A stretch of 64,000 bases of DNA from Kitasatospora sp. NBC_01266 (lineage in GTDB: Bacteria > Actinomycetota > Actinomycetes > Streptomycetales > Streptomycetaceae), in NCBI RefSeq assembly GCF_036242395.1, contig NZ_CP108458.1, positions 6,138,001-6,202,000 of the forward strand, in the 5' to 3' direction. The translations under genes and the position numbers were made by a program. This document shows, in pieces, positions 39,371 to 47,132 of the stretch (its first letter is position 1; the number at the start of each line of letters is the position of its first letter). Below the pieces are notes generated by a model. That model saw only the letters and a list, made by a program, of their open reading frames with translations. It was not told where the DNA came from and made no database searches.

Positions 39371-39967
39371 CTACCACTCGATCCCGCGCTGGCCCTTGCG
39401 GCCGGCGTCCATGGGGTGCTTCACCTTGGTCATCTCGGTGACCAGATCGGCGAGTTCGAGCAGCGGCTCGGGCGCGTACCGGCCGGTGATCACCACGTGC
39501 TGCGAGCCGGGACGCTCCCGCAGCACCTCGACCACCTCGGCGACGTCCACCCAGCCCCAGTGCATGGGGTAGGTGAACTCGTCCAGCACGTACAGCCGGT
39601 AGGTCTCGGCGGCCAGGTCGCGCTTGACCTGCTGCCAACCCTCCTTGGCGGCCTCCTCGCTGGACTCCAGATCCCGCTGCACCCAGGACCAGCCCTCGCC
39701 CATCTTGTGCCAGGTGACGCTGCCACCCTCGCCGGAGGCGCCCAGCACCTTGAGCGCGTTCTCCTCGCCCACCTTCCACTTGGCGGACTTGACGAACTGG
39801 AACACCCCGATCGGCCAACCCTGGTTCCAGGCCCGCAGCGCCAGCCCGAAGGCGGCCGTGGACTTGCCCTTGCCGGGGCCGGTGTGCACGGCGGTGATCG
39901 GCTGGGTGCGGCGCTGACGGGTCGTCAGACCGTCGTCGGGGACGGACTCGGGCTTACCCTGCGGCAT
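39371..39967 (-). CDS. cobO: Cob(I)yrinate a,c-diamide adenosyltransferase
   Basis: A 198-residue CobO/BtuR protein with the P-loop HTGPGKGKSTAAFGLALRAWNQGW, FQFVKSAKWKVGE, YVLDEFTYPMHWGWVD and VVITGRYAPEPLLELADLVTEM. It adds the 5'-deoxyadenosyl group to the reduced cobalt. The ATG at 39967 lies four bases after the chelatase stop. The adenosyl cofactor is needed by the MeaA mutase encoded 14 kb away. Confidence 0.95.
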   Translation of the reverse strand: MPQGKPESVPDDGLTTRQRRTQPITAVHTGPGKGKSTAAFGLALRAWNQGWPIGVFQFVKSAKWKVGEENALKVLGASGEGGSVTWHKMGEGWSWVQRDLESSEEAAKEGWQQVKRDLAAETYRLYVLDEFTYPMHWGWVDVAEVVEVLRERPGSQHVVITGRYAPEPLLELADLVTEMTKVKHPMDAGRKGQRGIEW

Positions 39968-39971
39968 CGGG

Positions 39972-42107
39972 TCACGCTGCCTTTCGCGTAGCGGTGGAAC
40001 GGTGGGCGTGCACCAGGGCGGCCACGCCCTCGGCGCGGAGTTCGTCCAGGGTGACGGTGGTGGCGCGCAGTTGGGCGGCCAGGGTGCGGGCCAGGCCGAG
40101 CCGCACCGGGCCCGACTCGCAGTCCAGCACCACGGCGGCGGTGCCCTGCGCGGCCAGCAGCGCGGCGGCCTGCCCGGCCTCGGCCAGCGCGCCGCGCCCG
40201 CCGGTGGCCCGCCCGTCGGTGACCAGCACCAGCAGCGGGCGGCGCAGCGGGTCGCGCAGCCGCTCCAGGCGCAGCACCTCGTGCGCCCGCAGCAGGCCCG
40301 CCGCCAGCGGCGTGCGGCCACCGGTGGGCAACTGCTCCAGGCGGGCCGCGCCGACCTCGACCGAGGAGGTGGGCGGCAGCGCCAGCTCGGCGCCCGCGCC
40401 CCGGAAGGTGATCATGCCGATCTTGTCCCGGCGCTGGTAGGCGTCCATCAGCAGCGACAGCACCGCGCCCTTGACGGCGGTCATCCGCTGCCGGGCCGCC
40501 ATCGAGCCGGAGGCGTCGACCACGAAGAGCACCAGGTTGGACTCCCGGCCCCGGCGCACCTGCTCGCGGAAGTCGTCGGTGCGCAGCTGCAGCGCCCGCC
40601 CGCTGCGGCCCCGGGCCAGCTGGTGCGGAGCGGCGGCCTGCAGGGTGGCGGACAGGTGCAGCCGGCTCAGCCGGCCCTGCGGGCGGCGCGACCTGATGGT
40701 GTGTCCGCCGTCGGTCTCGGCGGGGGAGCGGCGGCCCTGGGTGCCCTGACCGGTGCCGGGCACCTTGAAGAGCCGGGTCCGGTAGGGCTCCCCGGCCGCC
40801 ACGGGGGCGGACTCGCGGGCGGGCGCACCGCCGGGCCGGGGCAGCTGCGGCGGGGCGCTGTCGGCAGGGGAGGCCTCAGCGGGCGCGTCCCCGGCGGGCG
40901 CGTCCTGGCCGGCGCCGGAGCCGGCGGGCTCGGCCGGGTCGGACGGCTCAGGAGCGCCGCCACCGCCGCCACCGCCACCGCCGTCACCGTCCGGGTCGTC
41001 CTGCGGGCCGCCGTCGCCGCCACCGTCCGGACCCTCGTCCTCGGGCTGCTCGGCGTGCTCGCTCAGCGTCCGCTCCAGCTGCTCCTCGTCCAGCCCCGGC
41101 GCGTCGAACGGGTTGCGCCGCCGCCGGTGCGGCAGCGCCAGGCGCGCGGCCTGCCGCACGTCCTCCTCGCCCACCGCGGTGCGCCCGTCCCAGGCGGCCA
41201 GCGCGACCGCCGTACGCGCCATCACGATGTCCGCGCGCAGCCCGTCCACCTCGAAGGCCGCGCAGACGGCGGTGATCTGACGCAGCGCCGCATCCCCCAG
41301 CAGCACCGACGGCAGCAGCGCCCGCGCGGTGGTGATCCGCTCGGCCAGCGCCCGCTCGTCGGCCTGGTACGCCGTCGCGAAGCCGGCCGGGTCCGCGTCG
41401 TAGGCCAGCCGCCGCCGCACCACCTCGGCCCGCTCCGCCGGGTCCCGGGTGGCCGCGATCTCCACCGTCAGCCCGAACCGGTCCAGCAGCTGCGGCCGCA
41501 GCTCGCCCTCCTCCGGGTTCATCGTCCCGACCAGCAGGAAGCGCGCCGCGTGCCGCACCGACACACCCTCGCGCTCCACGTAGGAGCGCCCCATCGCCGC
41601 CGCGTCCAGCAGCAGGTCGACCACGTGGTCCTGGAGCAGGTTGACCTCGTCGATGTAGAGCACGCCCCGGTGCGCCTGGGCCAGCAGGCCGGGCTCGTAG
41701 GCCTTGACGCCCTCGGCCAGCGCCCGCTCCAGGTCCAGCGAACCGACGATCCGGTCCTCGGTCACCCCGACCGGCAGCTCGACCAGGCGCGCCGCCCGGT
41801 CCACCGAGGGAACACCGGCTTGCGGCCCGGCAGCCTGCGACCCGGCGGTGTGGGACCCGGCGGTGTGCGGCCCATCCGGGCACTGCGGATCCGGCGCGCC
41901 CGGGTCGCAGGCGAACCGGCACCCCTCGACCACCGTGATCGAGGGCAGCAGCCCGGCCAGCGCGCGCACCATGGTCGACTTCGCGGTGCCCTTCTCGCCG
42001 CGCACCAGCACCCCGCCGACGGCCGGCGAGACCGCGTTGAGCAGCAGACCGAGCCGCAGGTCCGCCATCCCGACGATCGCGGTGAACGGGTATCGGACGT
42101 CACTCAC
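39972..42107 (-). CDS. Magnesium/cobalt chelatase ChlI-ChlD fusion (putative cobaltochelatase subunit)
   Basis: A 711-residue protein. Residues 1-345 form an AAA+ module with Walker A GEKGTAKS, Walker B VLYIDEVNLLQDH and the sensor region NPEEGELRPQLLDRFG. A disordered acidic, Pro- and Gly-rich linker spans about 365-480 and includes a run of nine Gly. The C-terminal von Willebrand A domain has the MIDAS motif DASGSMAA, then TGGRTPLAAGLL. In actinobacteria such fusions work with CobN to insert cobalt. CobN is not in this window. The GTG start overlaps the cobQ stop (GTGA) after GGAGGA. Confidence 0.88.
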   Translation of the reverse strand: MSDVRYPFTAIVGMADLRLGLLLNAVSPAVGGVLVRGEKGTAKSTMVRALAGLLPSITVVEGCRFACDPGAPDPQCPDGPHTAGSHTAGSQAAGPQAGVPSVDRAARLVELPVGVTEDRIVGSLDLERALAEGVKAYEPGLLAQAHRGVLYIDEVNLLQDHVVDLLLDAAAMGRSYVEREGVSVRHAARFLLVGTMNPEEGELRPQLLDRFGLTVEIAATRDPAERAEVVRRRLAYDADPAGFATAYQADERALAERITTARALLPSVLLGDAALRQITAVCAAFEVDGLRADIVMARTAVALAAWDGRTAVGEEDVRQAARLALPHRRRRNPFDAPGLDEEQLERTLSEHAEQPEDEGPDGGGDGGPQDDPDGDGGGGGGGGGAPEPSDPAEPAGSGAGQDAPAGDAPAEASPADSAPPQLPRPGGAPARESAPVAAGEPYRTRLFKVPGTGQGTQGRRSPAETDGGHTIRSRRPQGRLSRLHLSATLQAAAPHQLARGRSGRALQLRTDDFREQVRRGRESNLVLFVVDASGSMAARQRMTAVKGAVLSLLMDAYQRRDKIGMITFRGAGAELALPPTSSVEVGAARLEQLPTGGRTPLAAGLLRAHEVLRLERLRDPLRRPLLVLVTDGRATGGRGALAEAGQAAALLAAQGTAAVVLDCESGPVRLGLARTLAAQLRATTVTLDELRAEGVAALVHAHRSTATRKAA

Positions 42108-43624
42108 AGGCTCTCCTCCATAGCGCGCGCCGCAGGCGCTCCCGGCGGCACGAACGGCAGCCCGCCGTCCACCCCGCCCTCGATCAGCCGCCACAGCGCG
42201 TCCGTGTCGGCGTGCTCCTCGATCAGGTCCCCGAGCCGGTCCAGCCGCTCCTCGCGGGCGGCGGCGAACGAGGTGTCGGGCGCCGGGACGAAGGCCCGCC
42301 CCGCCACCGCCGCCACCTCGCGCAGGAACGCCCGGCGGAAGCCGTCGTTCTCCAGCGCCCCGTGCCAGGTGGTGCCCCAGACCGCGCCCTCGCGGCAGCC
42401 GTCGAGGAAGGCATTGCCGCCCTCCACGGCCACCACCCCGTGGTGGATCTCGTAGCCCACGACCCGCTCGCCGTAGGCCTCGCCGACCGGTCGGCCGAGC
42501 ACCTTCTCGCGCCCGAACTCCACCGAGGTGGGCAGCAGCCCGAGCCCGGCCACCGCGCCCGCGCCGGACTCGACGGCGTCCACGATCCGCCGCCCCAGCA
42601 TCTGGTAGCCGCCGCAGATCCCGAGCACCGGGCGCCCGGCCGCCGCCCGCTCGCGCAGCGGCTGCTCCAGACCGCGCTCGCGCAGCCAGGCCAGGTCGGC
42701 GACGGTCGCCCGGGTGCCGGGCAGCACCACCAGGTCGGCGTCGGCCAGCTCCTCGGGCCGGGTGGCCCAGCGGACCAGCACCCCGGGCTCCTGGGCCAGC
42801 GCGTCCAGGTCGGTGAAGTTGGAGAGCCGGGGCAGCCGCAGCACGGCCACCCGCAGCACGTCGGCGCCGAACGGCCCCGCCGAGCAGCGGTCCACCACCG
42901 CACCCAGGTCCAGCGAGTCCTCGGCGTCCAGCCACAGGCCGGGCAGCATCGGCAGGGTGCCGAGCACCGGACGCCCGGTCAGCTCGTGCAGCATGTCCAG
43001 GCCGGGCCCGAGCAGCCGCGCGTCGCCCCGGAACTTGTTCACCAGCCAGCCCGCCACCAGCCGCTGGTCCTCGGGCGAGAGCAGGGCCAGGGTGCCGAAC
43101 ATCGCGGCGAAGACCCCGCCGCGGTCGATGTCGCCGACCACCACCACCGGCAGCTCGGCGGCCCGCGCCAGGCCCATGTTGGCGATGTCGCGATCACGCA
43201 GGTTGATCTCGGCGGGCGAGCCGGCCCCCTCGCAGATCACCACGTCGAACCGGCGGCGCAGGTCGGCCAGGCACTCCAGCGAGCGCTCCAGCAGGTAGGG
43301 CTTGCGCTCGCGGTAGTCCAGCGCGCCGACCTCCGCGACCGCCCGGCCCAGCAGCACCACCTGGCTGCGGCCGTCCGCACCGGGCTTGAGCAGCACCGGG
43401 TTCATCGCGGCCTCCGGCTCCACCCGGGCCGCCTGCGCCTGCATCACCTGGGCCCGGCCGATCTCCGCGCCGTCCAGGGTGACCATCGAGTTGAGCGACA
43501 TGTTCTGCGCCTTGAACGGGGCCACCTTGACGCCCCGGCGGACCAGCCAGCGGCAGATCCCGGCGGTCACCACGCTCTTCCCGGCGTCCGAGGTGGTGCC
43601 CGCCACCAGCAGCGCGTTGCTCAT
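42104..43624 (-). CDS. cobQ: Cobyric acid synthase
   Basis: A 506-residue enzyme. The N-terminal ATPase has VAGTTSDAGKSVVTAG and KAQNMSLNS. The C-terminal amidotransferase has the nucleophile box GICGGYQMLG and the distal EIHHGVV with HG. It amidates the b, d, e and g side chains. The ATG at 43624 follows GGAGGGG and overlaps the cobD stop (ATGA), and its own stop overlaps the chelatase start, so translation of the operon is coupled. Confidence 0.95.
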   Translation of the reverse strand: MSNALLVAGTTSDAGKSVVTAGICRWLVRRGVKVAPFKAQNMSLNSMVTLDGAEIGRAQVMQAQAARVEPEAAMNPVLLKPGADGRSQVVLLGRAVAEVGALDYRERKPYLLERSLECLADLRRRFDVVICEGAGSPAEINLRDRDIANMGLARAAELPVVVVGDIDRGGVFAAMFGTLALLSPEDQRLVAGWLVNKFRGDARLLGPGLDMLHELTGRPVLGTLPMLPGLWLDAEDSLDLGAVVDRCSAGPFGADVLRVAVLRLPRLSNFTDLDALAQEPGVLVRWATRPEELADADLVVLPGTRATVADLAWLRERGLEQPLRERAAAGRPVLGICGGYQMLGRRIVDAVESGAGAVAGLGLLPTSVEFGREKVLGRPVGEAYGERVVGYEIHHGVVAVEGGNAFLDGCREGAVWGTTWHGALENDGFRRAFLREVAAVAGRAFVPAPDTSFAAAREERLDRLGDLIEEHADTDALWRLIEGGVDGGLPFVPPGAPAARAMEESL

Positions 43625-44577
43625 ATCCGTCCCCTCCGCAGTACCGCGGCGCGCAGTGCCACCGTGGTCCCCAACGCCAGCAGCCCGACCCGGCGCGACA
43701 GCCGGCAGGCCCGTTCGATGTCCGCCGCCGCCACCGGGCGCAGCTCGGCGCCCAGCACCGGGCGGTGCTCTTCGCGGGTGCCGTAGCGCAGCGTCCCGCC
43801 CAGCCGCACGCCGAGCGCGCCCGCGAAGGCCGACTCGGCCTGCCCGGCGTTCGGGCTCGGGTGCGCGCCGCCGTCGCGCCGCCAGACGCGCCAGGCGGTG
43901 CTCGGCCGCTCGGCCGCCGCCACCGTGAGCAGCGCGGTCAGCCGGGCGCCGGGCCAGCCGGCCACGTCGTCCAGGCGGGCCGCCGCCCAGCCGAACCGGC
44001 GGTACTTCGGCGACTTGTGGCCGACCATCGCGTCCAGCGTGTTGACGGCGCGAAAGCCGAGCAGGCCCGGCGCGCCCGCGAGCGCGCCCCAGACCAGGGC
44101 GTTGACCACGGCGTCGGCGGTGTTCTCGGCCACCGACTCGACCACGGCGCGGGCGATCTGCTGCTCGTCCAGCGCGCTCGGGTCGCGACCGCACAGGTGC
44201 GGCAGGCGCCGCCGGGCGGCGGCCAGGTCACCGGCCGTCAGCGCGGCGCCGATGGTGCGCGCCTCGCGGGTGAGCGAGCTGCCGCCGAGCACGGTCCAGG
44301 TGGCGGCGGCGGTGAGCGCCGCGCCGTCCCGGCGGTCCGGGTGCAGCGCCCGGCCCAGCACCGCCGCGCCGCCCGCCACCGCACCCACGCACAGGGCGGT
44401 GTGCAGCGCCCCGGCGCCCCGGTGGTCGCGCCAGAGCGCGCGTTCGAGCAAGGTGGCCGCGCGGCCGAAGGCGGCCACCGGGTGGCCGCGCCGAGGGTCG
44501 CCGAACCGGGCGTCGGCCGCGTAGCCGGCCACGGCGCCCAGGGCGTACGGAAGCGCGCGGTGGAAAACCCCCGCCAT
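43621..44577 (-). CDS. cobD: Adenosylcobinamide-phosphate synthase (CbiB)
   Basis: A 318-residue membrane protein with the family blocks FGDPRRGHPVAAFGR, AVVESVAENTADAVVNALVWGALAG, KSPKYRRFGWAAARLDDVAGWPGAR and SPNAGQAESAFAGALGVRLGG. It attaches the aminopropanol (phosphate) arm to adenosylcobyric acid. The start is the ATG at 44577, following GAGGACAC. It is the first gene after the cobalamin riboswitch. Confidence 0.94.
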   Translation of the reverse strand: MAGVFHRALPYALGAVAGYAADARFGDPRRGHPVAAFGRAATLLERALWRDHRGAGALHTALCVGAVAGGAAVLGRALHPDRRDGAALTAAATWTVLGGSSLTREARTIGAALTAGDLAAARRRLPHLCGRDPSALDEQQIARAVVESVAENTADAVVNALVWGALAGAPGLLGFRAVNTLDAMVGHKSPKYRRFGWAAARLDDVAGWPGARLTALLTVAAAERPSTAWRVWRRDGGAHPSPNAGQAESAFAGALGVRLGGTLRYGTREEHRPVLGAELRPVAAADIERACRLSRRVGLLALGTTVALRAAVLRRGRI

Positions 44578-44595
44578 GTGTCGTGTGTCCTCACT

Positions 44596-44790
44596 CAGGG
44601 TCCGCGCCCTGGATCGACGTACCGGCGGCGAGAGTCTCCTGGCTCCCGGGTGGCTGACACACACCCGGGCCTTCCAACAACCCTGTGGCGGGCCGCCGTG
44701 ACCGTACGTCGGGCGTGCTCCCCGGTGACAGTGGCGGGACCGCGCCGGATTCGCACCGGCTTCCTCTCCTTGCCTCCGTTTGGCCCGAGG
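44596..44790 (-). promoter_or_regulatory. Cobalamin (B12) riboswitch with expression-platform hairpin
   Basis: Read on the minus strand, the core GGAAGCCGGTGCGAATCCGG is followed by CGCGGTCCCGCCACTGT. The B12 box GAGCCAGGAGACTC lies at 44632-44645. These are the hallmark conserved parts, in order, of the adenosylcobalamin aptamer. Downstream, CAGGG and CCCTG (44596-44611) form a hairpin just before the cobD ribosome site, which suggests control of translation. High B12 should switch off the whole cob operon. The 337-bp gap to the next gene otherwise holds only a promoter region. Confidence 0.93.
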
Positions 44791-44902
44791 ATCCCATCAC
44801 GCCTGTCAAGGGGGAGTCAACCAGGTGGATCGCCAACGGCCCTCGGCGGCCCACCACCCGACTTCGTGCGTTCGGCGGCTGCGGCCGCGCCCGTCCCGCC
44901 CC

Positions 44903-44908
44903 TAGCGT
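44903..44908 (+). promoter_or_regulatory. Candidate -10 box (TAGCGT) for a leaderless transcript
   Basis: TAGCGT ends six bases before the ATG at 44915, with no ribosome site in the interval. Confidence 0.45.
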
Positions 44909-44914
44909 CGGCGC

Positions 44915-45637
44915 ATGCGAAGAAGCCGGCCACCGGCCCCCACCCCGGTCCCGTTCTCCCCGCAGGCCGCTCGCGCGCACCGCGAGGCCCTCGGCCTGAC
45001 CGCCGAGCAGGTGACCAAGGCGCTGGCCGCGCACGGCGTGCGCCTGCTGCCCACCCATGTGACCGGCTGGGAGAGCGGCGAACTGCGCCCCGACGAGACG
45101 GAACTGATCGCGCTGGCCCGGGTGCTGTGGTGTCCGGCGGACCAGCTGATGGGCGCGGCGCCCGGCACGCTGCGCGACTTCCGGGTGGCCCGCGAGCTGT
45201 CCCGGGAGCAGGCCGCGAACCGGATCGGGGTGGGCCTGCGCAGCTACACCGACGCCGAGTCGACCGGGCGCTGGAGCTGGGACGAGGAGTGCAGCGCCGC
45301 GCTGGCCGAGGTGCTCGGGCTGACCCTGCGCGACCTGGTCCGGGTCCGGGGCGCCGGCCCCGAGCTGGAGCAGCGGCTGCGCCAGTGCGTGGACGGGCGC
45401 TGGCGGGCCCAGCTGGCGGCGATCGGCGCGCTGGTCCCGGTGCCCCGGCAGACCCTGGGCACGGTGCTGGCGGGGCTGTGCGGCGAGTACCAGGTGCCCT
45501 CGCACTGGGGCGCGGGCAGCTGGGGTGCCGCGCCCGCGGCCGAGCCGGGACCGCGCCCACCGGAGCCCGAGCAGGCGCCGGTCGACCGGTTCTGGAGCCT
45601 GCTGGCCGGCCGGGACACCGGCGGCCTGCCGGTCTGA
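44915..45637 (+). CDS. Double helix-turn-helix (XRE-like) protein
   Basis: A 240-residue protein with two Cro/C1-type modules. The first is at about 17-78 (HREALGLTAEQVTKALAAHGVRLLPTHVTGWESGELRP). The second is at about 86-146 (FRVARELSREQAANRIGVGLRSYTDAESTGRWSWDEE). The rest is helical, and a Pro-rich segment precedes the tail VDRFWSLLAGRDTGG. It is probably a DNA-binding regulator with unknown targets. The stop codon lies in the first copy of a 35-bp tandem duplication. Confidence 0.78.
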   Translation: MRRSRPPAPTPVPFSPQAARAHREALGLTAEQVTKALAAHGVRLLPTHVTGWESGELRPDETELIALARVLWCPADQLMGAAPGTLRDFRVARELSREQAANRIGVGLRSYTDAESTGRWSWDEECSAALAEVLGLTLRDLVRVRGAGPELEQRLRQCVDGRWRAQLAAIGALVPVPRQTLGTVLAGLCGEYQVPSHWGAGSWGAAPAAEPGPRPPEPEQAPVDRFWSLLAGRDTGGLPV

Positions 45638-45695
45638 GCAGCCCGGCCCGGTCGGCTCCCCTGCCGGTCTGAGCAGCCCGGCCCGGTCGGCTCCC
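45626..45695. repeat. 35-bp tandem duplication spanning the stop of the HTH gene
   Basis: Two exact 35-base copies begin at 45626 and 45661. The true TGA is at 45635-45637 and its copy at 45670-45672. Exact identity suggests a recent event. Confidence 0.95.
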
Positions 45696-45802
45696 CTGCC
45701 GCTTCCGCCGAGCCCGGACGGCGGCGTTGCGGTGGCCGCGCCGCACGGCTCGCGGTGGACTGGAAAGGCCGTGTCAGCGCCGCCACCACTCCAGGGAGAG
45801 CC

Positions 45803-46930
45803 ATGCGTTGGGGAACCGCCGTCGCCGCAGCCACCGCCGTCGCCGCCGGAGCGGGCCTGGCCGCCCTGCTGATCGGGCGCCGGGTCTCCGACCTGAGCCT
45901 GCGCCCCGACCCCGCCGAGGACGGTGAGCTCAGGGGCGAGCCCGTGCTGCGGGTGCACGAGGTCGACACCCGGGAGGTCACCCTGACCCGGACCGTGGCC
46001 GCCGCCCGGCGCGGCCGCTACGCGCTGGACTGGCCCGGCGGCCACGCGGTGGTCGGCGAGGTCCTGCGCACCGGCCAGCAGACCGTCACCCGCCGCCTGG
46101 AGCTGACCGCCGGCGGCCCGCTGACGGCGGGCACCGAGGTCGAGCTGAGCCCCCGGGTGCTGCGCGGCGACCCGGGCTCGGCCTGCGGCCTGGACTACAT
46201 GGACGTGCTGGTCGACGGCGAACTCGGCGCGCTGCCCGCCTGGTACGTCCCGGCGGTGCGCGGCACCTGGGTGATCGCGGTGCACGGGCGGCTGGCCGAC
46301 CGCCGCCAGGCGCTGCCGGCGCTCCCGGTGCTGCGCCGGCTCAACCTGCCCGCGCTGGTGGTCAGCTACCGGGGCGACCAGGGCGCGCCGCCCTCGCCGG
46401 ACGGGATCGGGCACTTCGGCGAGACCGAGTGGCACGACGTCGAGGCGGCGATCCGGTTCGCCAAGGAGGCCGGCGCCGGGCGGATCGTGCTCTACGGCTG
46501 GTCGGTCGGCGCCGCCACCGTGCTGCGCACCGCCGCCGAGTCGCACTACCGCGACCAGTTGGCCGGGCTGATCCTGGACTCGCCGGTGCTCGACTGGTCG
46601 GCCTCGGTGCGCGGGGTCGCGGCGCGGGCCGGGCTGCCGGGCGCGCTGGCCGGGCGGCTGGGCTCGCTGGCCGCCGAGGGCCGCACCGGCGTGGACCCGG
46701 CCGACTTCGCCCGGCTCGCGGACGGCGCCGAGCTGGACGTCCCGACCCTGCTGCTGCACAGCCCCCAGGACACGGTGGCCCCGTTCGCCGCCGCCCGCCG
46801 GCTGGCCGACCTCCGCCCGGACCTGGTGAGCCTGCGCGGCATCCCCGACGCCGGGCACGCGGCGCTGTGGAACGCCGACCCGCGCGGCTACGAGGAGGCG
46901 CTGCGCCGCTTCCTCACCCCGCTGCTCTGA
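45803..46930 (+). CDS. Membrane-anchored alpha/beta hydrolase
   Basis: A 375-residue protein. A single N-terminal hydrophobic segment (about 4-25) can anchor it outside the membrane. The hydrolase core has the oxyanion region WVIAVHGRLADRR, the nucleophile elbow GWSVGAATVL (Ser), the acid in LLLHSPQDTVAPF and the His in IPDAGHAALWN, so a complete triad is present. Substrate is unknown, probably an ester. The ATG at 45803 follows GGGAG and replaces a longer start at 45755 that lacks support. Confidence 0.82.
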   Translation: MRWGTAVAAATAVAAGAGLAALLIGRRVSDLSLRPDPAEDGELRGEPVLRVHEVDTREVTLTRTVAAARRGRYALDWPGGHAVVGEVLRTGQQTVTRRLELTAGGPLTAGTEVELSPRVLRGDPGSACGLDYMDVLVDGELGALPAWYVPAVRGTWVIAVHGRLADRRQALPALPVLRRLNLPALVVSYRGDQGAPPSPDGIGHFGETEWHDVEAAIRFAKEAGAGRIVLYGWSVGAATVLRTAAESHYRDQLAGLILDSPVLDWSASVRGVAARAGLPGALAGRLGSLAAEGRTGVDPADFARLADGAELDVPTLLLHSPQDTVAPFAAARRLADLRPDLVSLRGIPDAGHAALWNADPRGYEEALRRFLTPLL

Positions 46931-46962
46931 ACCCGCCCCGGTAGGGCGCTTTCGGTCACCTC

Positions 46963-46992
46963 TTGACCACGGTCCGTGGCCCCCACTAATGT
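46963..46992 (+). promoter_or_regulatory. Vegetative-type promoter (TTGACC-N18-TAATGT)
   Basis: The -35 box TTGACC (46963-46968) and -10 box TAATGT (46987-46992) are separated by 18 bases, a good match to HrdB-type promoters. Transcription would begin near 47000, giving the next gene a leader of about 130 bases. Confidence 0.6.
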
Positions 46993-47132
46993 CGTGCACA
47001 GGTCACCGGGCCTCCGCTGGGCCCGGTTTGGCCGTTCTTGCCCCGAGTCGGTCACCTTGGCCACCCCAATTCGCCGAAGACGCGCCGAACTCGATGTGAC
47101 AGAAGCCCCGTACACGGGGAAGACTGCACGGC

